This document shows positions 17,994 through 27,882 of a stretch of DNA of 64,000 nt, in pieces. The number at the start of each line of letters is the position of its first letter. Position 1 is the stretch's first letter. Source of the DNA: Pseudoduganella lurida (lineage in GTDB: Bacteria; Pseudomonadota; Gammaproteobacteria; Burkholderiales; Burkholderiaceae_D); assembly GCF_007830455.1 (NCBI RefSeq), contig NZ_VLLB01000004.1, positions 491,916-555,915 on the forward strand, read 5' to 3'. Both the position numbers and the translations under genes were made by a program. The notes beneath the pieces were generated by a model. It saw nothing but the letters and a program-made list of their open reading frames with translations. It searched no databases and had not been told where the DNA came from.

Positions 17994-20819
17994 ATGCCGC
18001 CAGCCATCCCCTCCGCCGCTCCTGCCGTCCTGTCCACCGAACCGTATCCCTTCACGCCGGCCACCGCCGCCGACTCCCGCTTCTACCAGCGCTGGCTGGC
18101 CGCCGCGCCGGACCGGCAGGCCAAGTCCGATGCGCTGTGCGGACAGCGGCTCGATACCGTGGACCTGGCAGCGCTGCTGCACATCGAGCGGGAAGATGGC
18201 ACGCTGCCACTCGGCCGCGGCATGCGTCGGCTGCGCAACCTGCTGGTCACGTCGCTCATCCGGCGCGACCTGGAAGGCAAGGCCGATCTGAACGAAGTCG
18301 TGACGGCCGTGACCCGGCTGGCTGACTTCGCGATCCGCACGCACCTGGCCGAAGCCGATGCCGAGATGCGCGCCGCGCACGGCGTGCCGACGGGTGCGGA
18401 CTCCGGCCTGGAGCAGCAGCTGATGGTGCTCGCCATGGGCAAGCAGGGCGGCTTCGAGCTGAACGTGTCCTCCGACATCGACCTGATCTTCGTCTACCCG
18501 GAAGACGGCGACACGGTGCCCACCGGGCCGGGCCAGCGCGTGCTGTCGAACCACGAGTACTTCATCCGGCTGGGCAAGAAGCTGATCGCCGCGATCGCCG
18601 AGATCACGGAAGACGGCTTCACCTTCCGCGTCGACATGGCGCTGCGCCCGAACGGCGGCTCCGGACCGCTGGCGGCCAGCCTGGGCATGGTCGAGCAGTA
18701 CCTGATCGTGCAGGGCCGCGAGTGGGAACGCTATGCCTGGGTGAAGGCGCGCGCCGTGACGGGCACGCCGGAGGACATCGCCGCGCTGGAATGCATCGTG
18801 CGGCCGTTCTGCTTCCGCCGCTATCTCGACTTCGGCGTGATCGACGCGATCCGCACGATGCACGCGCAGATCCGCGCCGAGGTCAACCGCCAGGAACGGC
18901 TGCACCCGGACCGCAGCCACAACGTGAAGCTGGGCCGCGGCGGCATCCGCGAGATCGAATTCCTGGCCCAGGTGTTCCAGCTAATCCGCGGCGGCCGCGA
19001 TCCGGCCCTGCGCGACCGCTCCACCCGCGCCACCCTGCGCCTGCTGCCCGAGAAGGGCCTGCTGACGCCACAGGTGGTGGAGCAGCTGCTCGATTCCTAC
19101 ACCTTCCTGCGCAACCTGGAACACCGGCTGCAGTACCTGGACGATGCGCAGACCCACACGCTGCCGCCGAACGACGAGGACCGCGCCACGGTGGCGCGCA
19201 TGATGGGCCTGCCGGACATCGACACGCTGCTGGCCCGGCTGGCCGTGCACCGCGCCTTCGTGGCCGACCAGTTCGACGCGATCTTTGCCGACAAGGCCAA
19301 TGACGACGATATCGACCCGTCCGCCATCAACGAGTGCGCCGACCCGGACAACCGCGAAGCCATCGAGGCCCGCTTCGCCGGCCTGGGCTACGACGATCCG
19401 GCCGGCGCCAGCCGCCGCCTCGTCTCCACCTGGCAGTCGCCGAAGCTGAACGCGATGCCGGAAGCGAGCCGGCAGCGGCTGGTGGCGCTGATCAATGCCG
19501 CCCTGCCCCAGATCGCCCGCGCGGCCGCCACCAACCCGGCCGGCACGCAGATCGGCACCCTGAGCCGGCTGCTGGACTTCCTGGAAGCCATTGCCCGACG
19601 CTCGTCCTACCTGTCACTGCTGACGGAATACCCGCACACGCTCGAGCGCGTGATCGGCATGATGCATGCCAGCGCCTGGGCGGCCACCTTCCTCACGCAG
19701 CACCCGATCCTGCTCGACGAGCTGCTGGACGACCGCATCCGCAACGCCGTGTTCGACCCGCAGGCGCTGGCGCTGGACCTGGATGCGCAGCTGGCCCTGG
19801 CCAGGGGCGACACCGAGCGTCAGATGGACATCCTGCGCGAAGTGCATCACGCCCAGCTGTTCCACCTGCTGGCGCAGGACCTGGCCGGCGACCTGACGGT
19901 GGAGGTGCTGGCCGACCACCTGTCCGCGCTGGCGGACGTGATCGTGGCCGCCGTCATCGGCGCGGCCTGGCAGACGGTGGCCAAGCGGCACCGCGAGGTA
20001 CCCCGCTTCGCCGTGATCGCCTACGGCAAGCTGGGCGGCAAGGAGCTGGGCTATGTGTCGGACCTGGACGTCGTCTTCCTGTTCGACGACGACGACCAGG
20101 AAGCGCCCGGCCTGTACGCCCGGCTGGCGCAGCGCTTCATCACATGGATGACGTCGCACACCTCGGCCGGCATCCTGTTCGATATCGACACGGCGCTGCG
20201 CCCGGATGGCGCCAGCGGCATGCTGGTGCTGTCGGTGCCCGCCTTCGAGCGCTACCAGAAGCAGTCCGCCTGGGTATGGGAGCACCAGGCGCTGACCCGT
20301 GCGCGCTTCTGCGCCGGCGATGTGGAGATCGGCGCGCGCTTCGAGCGGATCCGCTGCGAGGTGCTGCGCCAGCCCGGCGCGGGAGATGCAGAACCGAAGC
20401 GCGGCGCTGCACTCAAGCGCGAGGTGGTGGCGATGCGGCGCCGCATGCACGACGCCTATCCGAGCCGCGCCGACAGCTTCGACCTGAAGCAGGATGCCGG
20501 CGGCATGATCGACATCGAGTTCATCGTGCAGTACCTGGTGCTGGAGCATTCGGCCGAACATCCTGCGCTGACGGCCAATAAGGGCAACATCACGCTGCTG
20601 CGCATGTGCGCGGAACTGGGCCTGATCGATGCCGCGCTGGCCGGCCAGGTGGGCGATGCCTACCGCGCCATGCGCCGGCTGCAGCACCAGTTGCGGCTGC
20701 AGGGCGGCGACCAGTCGCGCGTGGATCCGGCGCGCGTGGCGGACCATGCGGCCGGTGTCATCGCGCTGTGGCAGACGCTGTTCGGCGATGCCGAACACAC
20801 TTTATTCAATGAGTCCTAG
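17994..20819 (+). CDS. glnE: Bifunctional glutamine synthetase adenylyltransferase/adenylyl-removing enzyme
   Basis: A 941-residue enzyme that adds or removes AMP on the regulatory tyrosine of glutamine synthetase under control of PII and glutamine. Two nucleotidyltransferase domains are visible. The N-terminal domain has SSDIDLIFVYPEDG near residue 160, and the C-terminal domain has SDLDVVFLFDDDDQ near residue 688. The start at 17994 gives the usual family length of about 945; an in-frame ATG 41 codons upstream would add an unusual extension. Its target glnA lies at 38017-39432 in this window. No strong Shine-Dalgarno sequence is seen. Confidence 0.95.
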   Translation: MPPAIPSAAPAVLSTEPYPFTPATAADSRFYQRWLAAAPDRQAKSDALCGQRLDTVDLAALLHIEREDGTLPLGRGMRRLRNLLVTSLIRRDLEGKADLNEVVTAVTRLADFAIRTHLAEADAEMRAAHGVPTGADSGLEQQLMVLAMGKQGGFELNVSSDIDLIFVYPEDGDTVPTGPGQRVLSNHEYFIRLGKKLIAAIAEITEDGFTFRVDMALRPNGGSGPLAASLGMVEQYLIVQGREWERYAWVKARAVTGTPEDIAALECIVRPFCFRRYLDFGVIDAIRTMHAQIRAEVNRQERLHPDRSHNVKLGRGGIREIEFLAQVFQLIRGGRDPALRDRSTRATLRLLPEKGLLTPQVVEQLLDSYTFLRNLEHRLQYLDDAQTHTLPPNDEDRATVARMMGLPDIDTLLARLAVHRAFVADQFDAIFADKANDDDIDPSAINECADPDNREAIEARFAGLGYDDPAGASRRLVSTWQSPKLNAMPEASRQRLVALINAALPQIARAAATNPAGTQIGTLSRLLDFLEAIARRSSYLSLLTEYPHTLERVIGMMHASAWAATFLTQHPILLDELLDDRIRNAVFDPQALALDLDAQLALARGDTERQMDILREVHHAQLFHLLAQDLAGDLTVEVLADHLSALADVIVAAVIGAAWQTVAKRHREVPRFAVIAYGKLGGKELGYVSDLDVVFLFDDDDQEAPGLYARLAQRFITWMTSHTSAGILFDIDTALRPDGASGMLVLSVPAFERYQKQSAWVWEHQALTRARFCAGDVEIGARFERIRCEVLRQPGAGDAEPKRGAALKREVVAMRRRMHDAYPSRADSFDLKQDAGGMIDIEFIVQYLVLEHSAEHPALTANKGNITLLRMCAELGLIDAALAGQVGDAYRAMRRLQHQLRLQGGDQSRVDPARVADHAAGVIALWQTLFGDAEHTLFNES

Positions 20820-20865
20820 TACTAAACTATTCATTACTGAGATTCATAACACAATTATTATTCGA

Positions 20866-20885
20866 TAGTGTTGTATGTAACACTA
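20866..20885. promoter_or_regulatory. AT-rich inverted repeat, possible operator before the TBDR at 21004
   Basis: TAGTGTT and AACACTA form a perfect 7-base inverted repeat around GTATGT in the glnE-TBDR gap. It has no T tract and sits about 120 bases before the receptor start, so an operator is more likely than a terminator. Confidence 0.35.
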
Positions 20886-21003
20886 CTGTCACAATCAAAA
20901 GTGCTGGACCAGTTTGTTGTCTTCGTTGTCTGATACCGGGTCGTCCAGTTGTCGAGACATGTGGTCTCGCCACGGGCGGCCATGTGACAACAGGAGCTTA
21001 CAA

Positions 21004-23712
21004 ATGATGAAAGAAACGACCCTGGCCCACTCGGTCAGGCTGATCTGTGCAGCCGGTATCGCCGGCCTGATCGCGGCACCGGCGCTTGCCCAACAGGGTG
21101 ACCAGCCGATCCAGCGCGTCCAGATCACCGGCTCGGCGATCAAGCGGATCGATGCGGAAACCGCGGTGCCTGTCACCGTGATGAAGATGGATGATCTGAA
21201 GGCGCAGGGCGTGACCACCGTGGAACAGGTGATGTCCCAGGTCGCATCGATGCAGGCCACGCAGGGTACCAGCCAGGTCGTGGGCCTGGGCACGGGCGGC
21301 GCGTCGTTTGCCGACATGCGCGGCATCGGCGCCAACAAGACGCTGGTGCTGCTGAACGGCCGCCGCCTGGCGAACAATGCGTTCGACAGCTCCGCGCCGG
21401 ACCTGAACATGATCCCGTTCGCGGCCATCGAGCGCGTGGAAGTGCTGCGCGACGGCGCCTCGTCGCTGTACGGCTCCGACGCAGTGGGCGGCGTGATCAA
21501 CTTCATCACCCGCAAGGACTTCACGGGCGGCATCGTCACGGTGGGTGGCGATTCGCCGCAGCACCCGGGCGGCCAGTCCGTCAACACGAACATCGGCCTG
21601 GGCTTCGGCGACCTGGACACGCAGGGCTGGAACTTCTTCGCCATGGGCGACTTCCAGAAGCAGCGCGCCATCGGCGGCCTGGACCGCCCTTACAACACGC
21701 GCTTCGCCGGCGGCCTGTCCGGCTCGACCAGCCCGGCCAACTACTACCAGGAAGGCGACAGCGGCAACCCCGTCGCCGGCAACTGCAGCAGCGCGCCGAA
21801 CCTGATCAACGATGGCAATACCAGCTGCAAGATGACGACGTCCAGCTTCGTCGACTACGTGCCCCGCTCCGAGCGCGCCACCGGGCTATTCAAGGGCACG
21901 CTGAAGCTGCCGAACAACCACGAGCTGGGCCTGGAATACCTGATCAGCCGCAGCAAGGTGGAAAGCGCCATCGCGCCTGTGCCATACGGCGGCCTGATCA
22001 TGAACCGCACGCAGGCCAACGGTTCGCTCAACCCGTACTATCCGGGCAACGGCACGTACACCCCGAACATCCCGCTGGACCCGCTCTTCGAGGGTGAGTC
22101 CGGCCTGCCGCCAGGCGCGCTGCCCGGCTACATCAACGTGATGTGGCGCGACCTGCCGAACGGCTCGCGCGCCGACGAGAACATCAACCGCCAGCAGCGC
22201 TTCATCGCCACCCTGTCCGGCAACATCGCCGGCTGGGATTACCAGACGGGCCTGAGCTACAACGAGAACAAGGTGAAGGTGAACCTGCGCGGCTACAGCG
22301 ACGGCGACATGATCACCCAGGGCGTGCTGGATGGCGTCATCAACCCGTTCGGCGAGCAGACCACCGCCGGCATGGACCTGCTGATGGCCGCCGCGCTGGA
22401 CGGCAATATCCAGAACGCCAAGGGCACCACCAAGACGCTGGACTTCTCCGCCAGCCGCGAACTGTCCGACTGGCTCGGTGCCGGCCGCCCTGCCGCACTG
22501 GCCATCGGCGGTTCCGCCAGCCGCGAGGAATTCCTGTCCGAATCGAACACGGAATATGCGGCGAAAGTCGTGGCCAGCACGGGCATCGACCCGAACGCGC
22601 ATGACGAAGGCTCGCGCAGCGTGTACGCCGCTTACGCCGAGCTGAACGTGCCGATCCTGAAGACGCTGGACGTGACCGCCGCCGTGCGCTACGACAAGTA
22701 CAGCGACTTCGGCAATTCGACCAACCCGAAGGTCAGCTTCCGCTGGCAGCCGGCACCGGAAGTGCTGGTGCGCGGTTCGTACTCGACCGGTTTCCGCGCC
22801 CCGTCGCTGTACGAGATCAACTCGGCGCAGACGTACACCAACACGTCCACGCAGAACGATCCGGTCAACTGCCCGAACGGCACGCCGATCCCGGGCAAGG
22901 GTTCCGCCACCAACTGCCGCGTGCAGTTCCAGAAACTGCTGGGCGGTAATGCCAACCTGGATCCGGAAGAATCCAAGAACGCCACGCTGGGCATCGTCTA
23001 CGAAGGCGTCCGTAACCTGACGCTGTCGGCCGACCTGTGGGCCGTGAAGCTGGACCACCAGATCGACAACCTGTCGGAAGACGACGTGTTTGCCGATGCG
23101 ACCAAGTACGCGGCGCTGTACCACCGCAACCCGGCCGGCAACCTGTCGATCGACGGTTCGCAGTGCGTGACGGCGGCCAACTGCGGCTACGTCGACCTGC
23201 GCACCCAGAACCTGGGCAGCATCAAGACCAACGGCGTCGACCTGGCCGCCCAGTACCGCCTGCGCACGTCCGATTTCGGCACGTACAACTTCTCGATGAA
23301 CAGCACGTGGATCAACGAGTTCAAGTACCAGGCATCGGAAAACGGCGAGTGGAACAACCGCCTGGGCACCTACTCCGGCATCGGCCCCGTGTTCCGCTGG
23401 CAGAACACCGCCATGGTGCGCTGGAACCTGCGTGAATTCGGCGCCGGCCTCTCGGCCAACTACAAGTCCGGCTACCTGGACGACGAGAACGCCTACGAGG
23501 ACAACCACCGCGTGGCTTCCTACACCACGTTCGACGGCTACCTGTCGTGGACGCAGCCGAAGGGCTACGCCGTCACGTTCGGCGTGCGCAACCTGTTCGA
23601 CCGCGATCCACCGCTGTCGTACCAGGAAGAGACGTTCCAGGCCGGCTACGATCCGCGCTTCGCTTCCGCGATCGGCCGCACGTACTACGTGCGCGCTTCG
23701 TACAGCTTCTAA
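21004..23712 (+). CDS. TonB-dependent receptor
   Basis: A 902-residue outer-membrane receptor. The start MMKETTLAHS is chosen because CAGGAG lies at the right distance and a signal peptide follows at once (ending PALAQ). An in-frame ATG 30 codons upstream lacks these. RVQITGSAIKRIDAET is the local version of the N-terminal motif shared with the receptors at 549, 5484 and 8515. The plug carries LVLLNGRRLANNAFD and DGASSLYGSDAVGGVINF. The barrel includes GFRAPSLYEIN and LFDRDPPLSYQ and ends in ASYSF. It belongs to the same subfamily as the receptor at 8515. It is separated from gap by a palindrome and a terminator. Confidence 0.92.
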   Translation: MMKETTLAHSVRLICAAGIAGLIAAPALAQQGDQPIQRVQITGSAIKRIDAETAVPVTVMKMDDLKAQGVTTVEQVMSQVASMQATQGTSQVVGLGTGGASFADMRGIGANKTLVLLNGRRLANNAFDSSAPDLNMIPFAAIERVEVLRDGASSLYGSDAVGGVINFITRKDFTGGIVTVGGDSPQHPGGQSVNTNIGLGFGDLDTQGWNFFAMGDFQKQRAIGGLDRPYNTRFAGGLSGSTSPANYYQEGDSGNPVAGNCSSAPNLINDGNTSCKMTTSSFVDYVPRSERATGLFKGTLKLPNNHELGLEYLISRSKVESAIAPVPYGGLIMNRTQANGSLNPYYPGNGTYTPNIPLDPLFEGESGLPPGALPGYINVMWRDLPNGSRADENINRQQRFIATLSGNIAGWDYQTGLSYNENKVKVNLRGYSDGDMITQGVLDGVINPFGEQTTAGMDLLMAAALDGNIQNAKGTTKTLDFSASRELSDWLGAGRPAALAIGGSASREEFLSESNTEYAAKVVASTGIDPNAHDEGSRSVYAAYAELNVPILKTLDVTAAVRYDKYSDFGNSTNPKVSFRWQPAPEVLVRGSYSTGFRAPSLYEINSAQTYTNTSTQNDPVNCPNGTPIPGKGSATNCRVQFQKLLGGNANLDPEESKNATLGIVYEGVRNLTLSADLWAVKLDHQIDNLSEDDVFADATKYAALYHRNPAGNLSIDGSQCVTAANCGYVDLRTQNLGSIKTNGVDLAAQYRLRTSDFGTYNFSMNSTWINEFKYQASENGEWNNRLGTYSGIGPVFRWQNTAMVRWNLREFGAGLSANYKSGYLDDENAYEDNHRVASYTTFDGYLSWTQPKGYAVTFGVRNLFDRDPPLSYQEETFQAGYDPRFASAIGRTYYVRASYSF

Positions 23713-23727
23713 AAAAAAGTTGCCCGG

Positions 23728-23750
23728 AAAATGGGGACAGACCCCATTTT
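23728..23750. repeat. GGGGACAGACCCC palindrome, hairpin
   Basis: AAAATGGGG and CCCCATTTT pair around ACAGA. The core GGGGACAGACCCC is identical to the copy at 3586-3598. With its flanking A and T tracts it may also act as a terminator for the receptor. Confidence 0.75.
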
Positions 23751-23760
23751 TCAGGCAATA

Positions 23761-23786
23761 AAAAAGGCGCCGAGGCGCCTTTTTTT
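23761..23786. terminator. Bidirectional terminator between TBDR and gap
   Basis: AAAAAGGCGCC and GGCGCCTTTTT pair around GA. It serves both the + strand receptor and the - strand gap gene. Confidence 0.85.
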
Positions 23787-23806
23787 ATTGCCTGATGCGA
23801 ACGCGA

Positions 23807-24817
23807 TTACTTCGCGTTGAACAGAGCAACCGTGGTGTCCAGCATGCGGTTGCTGAAACCCCACTCGTTGTCATACCACGACGACACCTTCACCAGGCGG
23901 CCCGAGACCTTGGTCAGCGTCGAATCGAAGTTCGACGAGGCCGGGTTGTGGTTGAAGTCCACCGAGACCAGCGGCTCCGTCTGGTACGTGAGGATGCCCT
24001 TCAGCGCGCCTTCGGAAGCTTCCTTCATGATCTGGTTGATTTCCTCGACCGTCGTGTCGCGCTTGGCGATGAACGACAGGTCGACCAGCGACACGTTGAT
24101 CGTCGGCACGCGGATCGCGTAGCCATCCAGCTTGCCGTTCAGTTCCGGGAGCACCAGGCCGACCGCGGCGGCCGCGCCGGTCTTGGTCGGGATCATCGAC
24201 TGCGTGGCCGAACGGGCGCGGCGCAGGTCTTCGTGCATCACGTCCGTCAGCACCTGGTCGTTGGTGTACGAGTGCACGGTGGTCATCAGGCCGTTTTCCA
24301 GGCCGATCGTGTCGTTCAGCGGCTTGACCAGCGGGGCCAGGCAGTTGGTGGTGCACGATGCGTTGGAGATTACGGTGTCGGACGCCTTCAGCACGTCCTG
24401 GTTCACGCCGAACACGATGGTGGCATCGACATCCTTGCCGCCCGGTGCCGAGATGATGACTTTCTTGGCGCCGCCCTTCAGGTGGGCCGAAGCCTTTTCC
24501 TTGGTGGTGAAGAAGCCGGTGCATTCCAGCACCACGTCGACATTCAGCTCGCCCCACGGGATTTCAGCCGGGTTACGCTGCGCGAACACGCGGATCTTGT
24601 CGCCATTGACGATCATGAAATCGCCATCGACTTCCACGGTGCCGTTGAACTTGCCGTGCGCCGTGTCGTAGCGGGTCAGGTGCGCGTTCGATTGCGCATT
24701 GCCCAGGTCATTGATCGCCACGATCTGGATGTCCTGCTTCTTGCCGCCTTCGTAGAAAGCACGCAGCACATTGCGGCCGATACGGCCATAACCGTTGATT
24801 GCTACCTTGATCGTCAT
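23807..24817 (-). CDS. gap: Glyceraldehyde-3-phosphate dehydrogenase, type I
   Basis: A 336-residue glycolytic enzyme that oxidises glyceraldehyde-3-phosphate to 1,3-bisphosphoglycerate. The NAD-binding start [17 protein letters not shown] is clear, and the catalytic Cys155 lies in [13 protein letters not shown] with His182 in VHSYTND. The Asp in AINDLGN suggests preference for NAD. AGGAG precedes the ATG by eight bases. It lies 80 bases downstream of tkt on the same strand. A tkt-gap pair is common in Burkholderiales, so co-transcription is likely. Confidence 0.97.
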   Translation of the reverse strand: MTIKVAINGYGRIGRNVLRAFYEGGKKQDIQIVAINDLGNAQSNAHLTRYDTAHGKFNGTVEVDGDFMIVNGDKIRVFAQRNPAEIPWGELNVDVVLECTGFFTTKEKASAHLKGGAKKVIISAPGGKDVDATIVFGVNQDVLKASDTVISNASCTTNCLAPLVKPLNDTIGLENGLMTTVHSYTNDQVLTDVMHEDLRRARSATQSMIPTKTGAAAAVGLVLPELNGKLDGYAIRVPTINVSLVDLSFIAKRDTTVEEINQIMKEASEGALKGILTYQTEPLVSVDFNHNPASSNFDSTLTKVSGRLVKVSSWYDNEWGFSNRMLDTTVALFNAK

Positions 24818-24897
24818 ACACAGTACTCCTGATGAAAGAATCTTGTTATGCGCCCCGCCGCTGATGCACCGCGGCGGGGGACCCGTCCTAAAGCTGT

Positions 24898-26895
24898 TTA
24901 TGCAGCCATCACCGACTTCGCCTTGGCGACGACATTTTCCACCGTGAAGCCGAAGTGCTTGAACAGCACGGGCGCCGGTGCGGACTCGCCGAACGTGTCG
25001 ATGCCGACCACGGCGCCTTCCAGGCCCACGTACTTGTACCAGAAATCGGTCACGCCGGCCTCGATGGCCACGCGCGGGATGCCCTTGCCCAGCACGGCCG
25101 CCTTGTAGGCCGCGTCCTGGCGGTCGAACACGTCGGTCGACGGCATCGACACCACGCGCACGGCGATGCCTTCGGCGCGCAGCGCGGCGGCCGAATTCTG
25201 CGCCAGTTCCACTTCCGAACCGGTGGCGATCAGCACGACCTTGGCATCCGCCTCGTCGGACAGGATGTAGCCGCCCTTGGCGATGTCGGCGACCGTCTGC
25301 TCGCTGCGCTCCTGGTAAGGCAGGTTCTGGCGCGAGAAGATCAGCGTGCTCGGGCCGTTCTTGCGTTTCACCGCGGCGCCCCAGGCGACGATCGATTCGA
25401 CCGTGTCGGCCGGACGCCAGTTGTCCAGGCCCGGGATCAGGCGCAGCGACGAGATGTGTTCCACTGACTGGTGCGTCGGGCCGTCTTCGCCCAGGCCGAT
25501 CGAATCGTGCGTGAACACGAAGATCGAACGCTGCTTCATCAGTGCGGCCATGCGCAGCGCGTTGCGGCTGTAGTCCGAGAACGTCAGGAACGTGGCGCCG
25601 AACGGGATGAAGCCGCCATGCAGCGCGATGCCGTTCATGATGGCGCTCATGCCGAACTCGCGCACGCCGTAGTTGATATGGTTGCCCGGCTTGCCGGAGC
25701 GGACATTGCTCGACTCTTTCCAGTTGGTCAGGTTCGAGCTGGTGAGATCGGCCGAGCCGCCCAGGAATTCCGGCAGGATCGGTGCCAGCGCCTGGATCGC
25801 GTTCTGCGAGGCCTTGCGGGTGGCGATGGTTTCCTTCTTTTCGACGGTCGCGGCGATGGCGGCAGCCAGCGTTTCGTCGAAGTTGGCCGGCAGGTCGCCG
25901 TTCATGCGGCGCGTCAGTTCGGCCGCTTCCTTCGGAAAGGCGGCGGTGTAAGCGTCGAACTTGCTGTTCCATTCGGCTTCGTGCGCCGAACCCTGGTCCT
26001 TGAAGTGCCAGGCCGTGTTGACCTCGTCCGGCACCAGGAACGGCTCGTGGCTCCAGCTGATGTATTCGCGCACGGCGGCGATTTCCTTGTCGCCCAGCGC
26101 GGCGCCGTGCACCTTGTCGCCGCCCTGCAGGTTCGGCGAACCCTTGCCGATGACCGTCTTGCAGCAGATCAGCGTCGGCTTGTCGGCCTGCTTGGCGGCG
26201 GCAATCGCCGCATCGACCGCGGCGACATCGTGACCGTCCACATCGCGGATCACGTTCCAGCCGTAGGACTCGAAGCGCTTCGGCGTGTCGTCGGTGAACC
26301 AGCCTTCGACTTTACCGTCGATGGAGATGCCGTTGTCGTCGTACAGGCCGATCAGTTTTTTCAGGCCCAGCGTACCGGCCAGCGAACACACTTCGTGCGA
26401 GATGCCTTCCATCAGGCAGCCGTCGCCCAGGAACGCGTAGGTGTAGTGGTCGACGACGTCGTGGCCCGGCTTGTTGAATTCGTTCGCCAGCAGCCATTCG
26501 GCCAGCGCCATGCCGACCGCGTTGGCCAGGCCCTGGCCCAGCGGACCGGTGGTGGTCTCCACGCCCGGCGTGATGTCCACTTCCGGGTGGCCCGGCGTCT
26601 TCGAGTGCAGCTGGCGGAAGCTCTGGATGTCGCTCATCGACACGTCGTAGCCGGACAGGTGCAGCAGCGCGTAATGCAGCATCGAGCCGTGGCCGTTCGA
26701 CAGCAGGAAGCGGTCGCGGTTGACCCACTTCGGATTGGCCGGGCTGTGACGGTGGTGGCCGCTCCACAGCGCTACGGCGATCTCGGCCATGCCCATCGGC
26801 ATGCCCGGGTGACCGGAATTGGCTTTCTGGACGGCGTCCATCGCCAGCGCGCGGATCGCGTTGGCCATCTGGGTGTGGGGGAGCTTAGCGTTCAT
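24898..26895 (-). CDS. tkt: Transketolase
   Basis: A 665-residue thiamine-diphosphate enzyme of the pentose phosphate pathway that moves two-carbon units between sugar phosphates. The N-terminal block [21 protein letters not shown], the TPP-binding [13 protein letters not shown] near residue 155 and the pyrimidine-domain block [14 protein letters not shown] are present. The start [17 protein letters not shown] fits the family; the frame extends 47 codons upstream without family similarity. No strong Shine-Dalgarno sequence is seen. The gene is divergent from rsmE. Confidence 0.97.
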   Translation of the reverse strand: MNAKLPHTQMANAIRALAMDAVQKANSGHPGMPMGMAEIAVALWSGHHRHSPANPKWVNRDRFLLSNGHGSMLHYALLHLSGYDVSMSDIQSFRQLHSKTPGHPEVDITPGVETTTGPLGQGLANAVGMALAEWLLANEFNKPGHDVVDHYTYAFLGDGCLMEGISHEVCSLAGTLGLKKLIGLYDDNGISIDGKVEGWFTDDTPKRFESYGWNVIRDVDGHDVAAVDAAIAAAKQADKPTLICCKTVIGKGSPNLQGGDKVHGAALGDKEIAAVREYISWSHEPFLVPDEVNTAWHFKDQGSAHEAEWNSKFDAYTAAFPKEAAELTRRMNGDLPANFDETLAAAIAATVEKKETIATRKASQNAIQALAPILPEFLGGSADLTSSNLTNWKESSNVRSGKPGNHINYGVREFGMSAIMNGIALHGGFIPFGATFLTFSDYSRNALRMAALMKQRSIFVFTHDSIGLGEDGPTHQSVEHISSLRLIPGLDNWRPADTVESIVAWGAAVKRKNGPSTLIFSRQNLPYQERSEQTVADIAKGGYILSDEADAKVVLIATGSEVELAQNSAAALRAEGIAVRVVSMPSTDVFDRQDAAYKAAVLGKGIPRVAIEAGVTDFWYKYVGLEGAVVGIDTFGESAPAPVLFKHFGFTVENVVAKAKSVMAA

Positions 26896-27083
26896 AAGTT
26901 TTGATGCGGGAGGTTTGGAATCCTGGGGCTCGAAGCCGCTTCGGCGCGGAAGGCTCACAGTGCTGCGCTGGTATGCCGGATGTCGCCTTGATGAAGCCGC
27001 CTTGGCTGCGTAGCCCGTTATTTTACCAGAGCACATGGCCGCAGCTTAAAATCAGTGCATTTTTCAAACCGTTTCCTCCAGAC

Positions 27084-27809
27084 ATGCCGCGCTTTCATCT
27101 TTCCATGCCACTGGCCATCGGCCAGCTGGTCGACCTGCCCCCCGAAGTCGCCCACCACATCCACGTCGTGCGCCTCGCGCCGGGCGACCTGCTGACGCTG
27201 TTCAATGGCGACGGCGGCCAATACGAGGCGGTGCTGACGGAAGTGGGCAAGAAGCGCGCAACGGCCGAGGTGCGCACCTTCGATGCCCGCGAAGCGGAAC
27301 TGCCCTTCCCCGTCACGCTGGCCCAGGCCCTGCCGGAAGGCACCAAGATGGACTGGATCATCGAGAAGGCCGTCGAGCTGGGCGTGGCGGCCGTGCAGCC
27401 GATCGCCGCGCGACGCTGCGTGGTGCGGCTCTCTGCCGAGCGCGCCGAGAAGAAGCTGGAACATTGGCGCGGCGTGGCGGTCGCGGCGGCGGAACAGAGC
27501 GGGCGCAATCAGTTAACAGCAATAGCCGAACCGATGAATCTGCGCGACTGGCTGGCCGCGCCTGCCGAAGGCACGCGGCTGCTGCTGTCGCCGCGGGCCG
27601 AGGCTTCGCTGGCGGTCTGGGCGCGTGACAACGCTGCGCATCCCGTAACGCTGCTGATCGGCCCGGAAGGCGGGCTGACGGAGGAGGAAGAGGACGAAGC
27701 GCGGCGGGCTGGTGCGGTGGCCGTGTCGATGGGGCCGCGGATTTTGCGCACCGAGACGGCGGCGCTGGCGGTGGTGGCGGTGCTGGCGGCGCAGTGGGGC
27801 GGGATGTGA
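27084..27809 (+). CDS. rsmE: 16S rRNA (uracil-1498-N3)-methyltransferase
   Basis: A 241-residue SPOUT-class methyltransferase that modifies U1498 of 16S rRNA using S-adenosylmethionine. The N-terminal PUA-like part starts MPRFHLSMPLAIGQ and the trefoil-knot signature LLIGPEGGLTEEEEDEA, then GPRILRTETAALAV, is near the C-terminus. KMDWIIEKAVELGV is also a family block. The frame is open far upstream, but the family N-terminus sets the start at 27084. A strong palindrome follows the stop codon. Confidence 0.95.
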   Translation: MPRFHLSMPLAIGQLVDLPPEVAHHIHVVRLAPGDLLTLFNGDGGQYEAVLTEVGKKRATAEVRTFDAREAELPFPVTLAQALPEGTKMDWIIEKAVELGVAAVQPIAARRCVVRLSAERAEKKLEHWRGVAVAAAEQSGRNQLTAIAEPMNLRDWLAAPAEGTRLLLSPRAEASLAVWARDNAAHPVTLLIGPEGGLTEEEEDEARRAGAVAVSMGPRILRTETAALAVVAVLAAQWGGM

Positions 27810-27820
27810 GGTAAACGAAC

Positions 27821-27861
27821 CGGGGACAGGCACCTGTTCAACGAACAGGTGCCTGTCCCCG
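27821..27861. repeat. Perfect 19-bp inverted repeat with GGGGACAGGCACC
   Basis: CGGGGACAGGCACCTGTTC and its exact reverse complement flank AAC. It lies between the convergent rsmE and TBDR genes. The GGGGACAGGC block is shared with the element at 44321. It has no T tract, but so stable a hairpin might act on transcripts from both sides. Confidence 0.85.
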
Positions 27862-27882
27862 ATGGTTACAACGGCTACAAGA

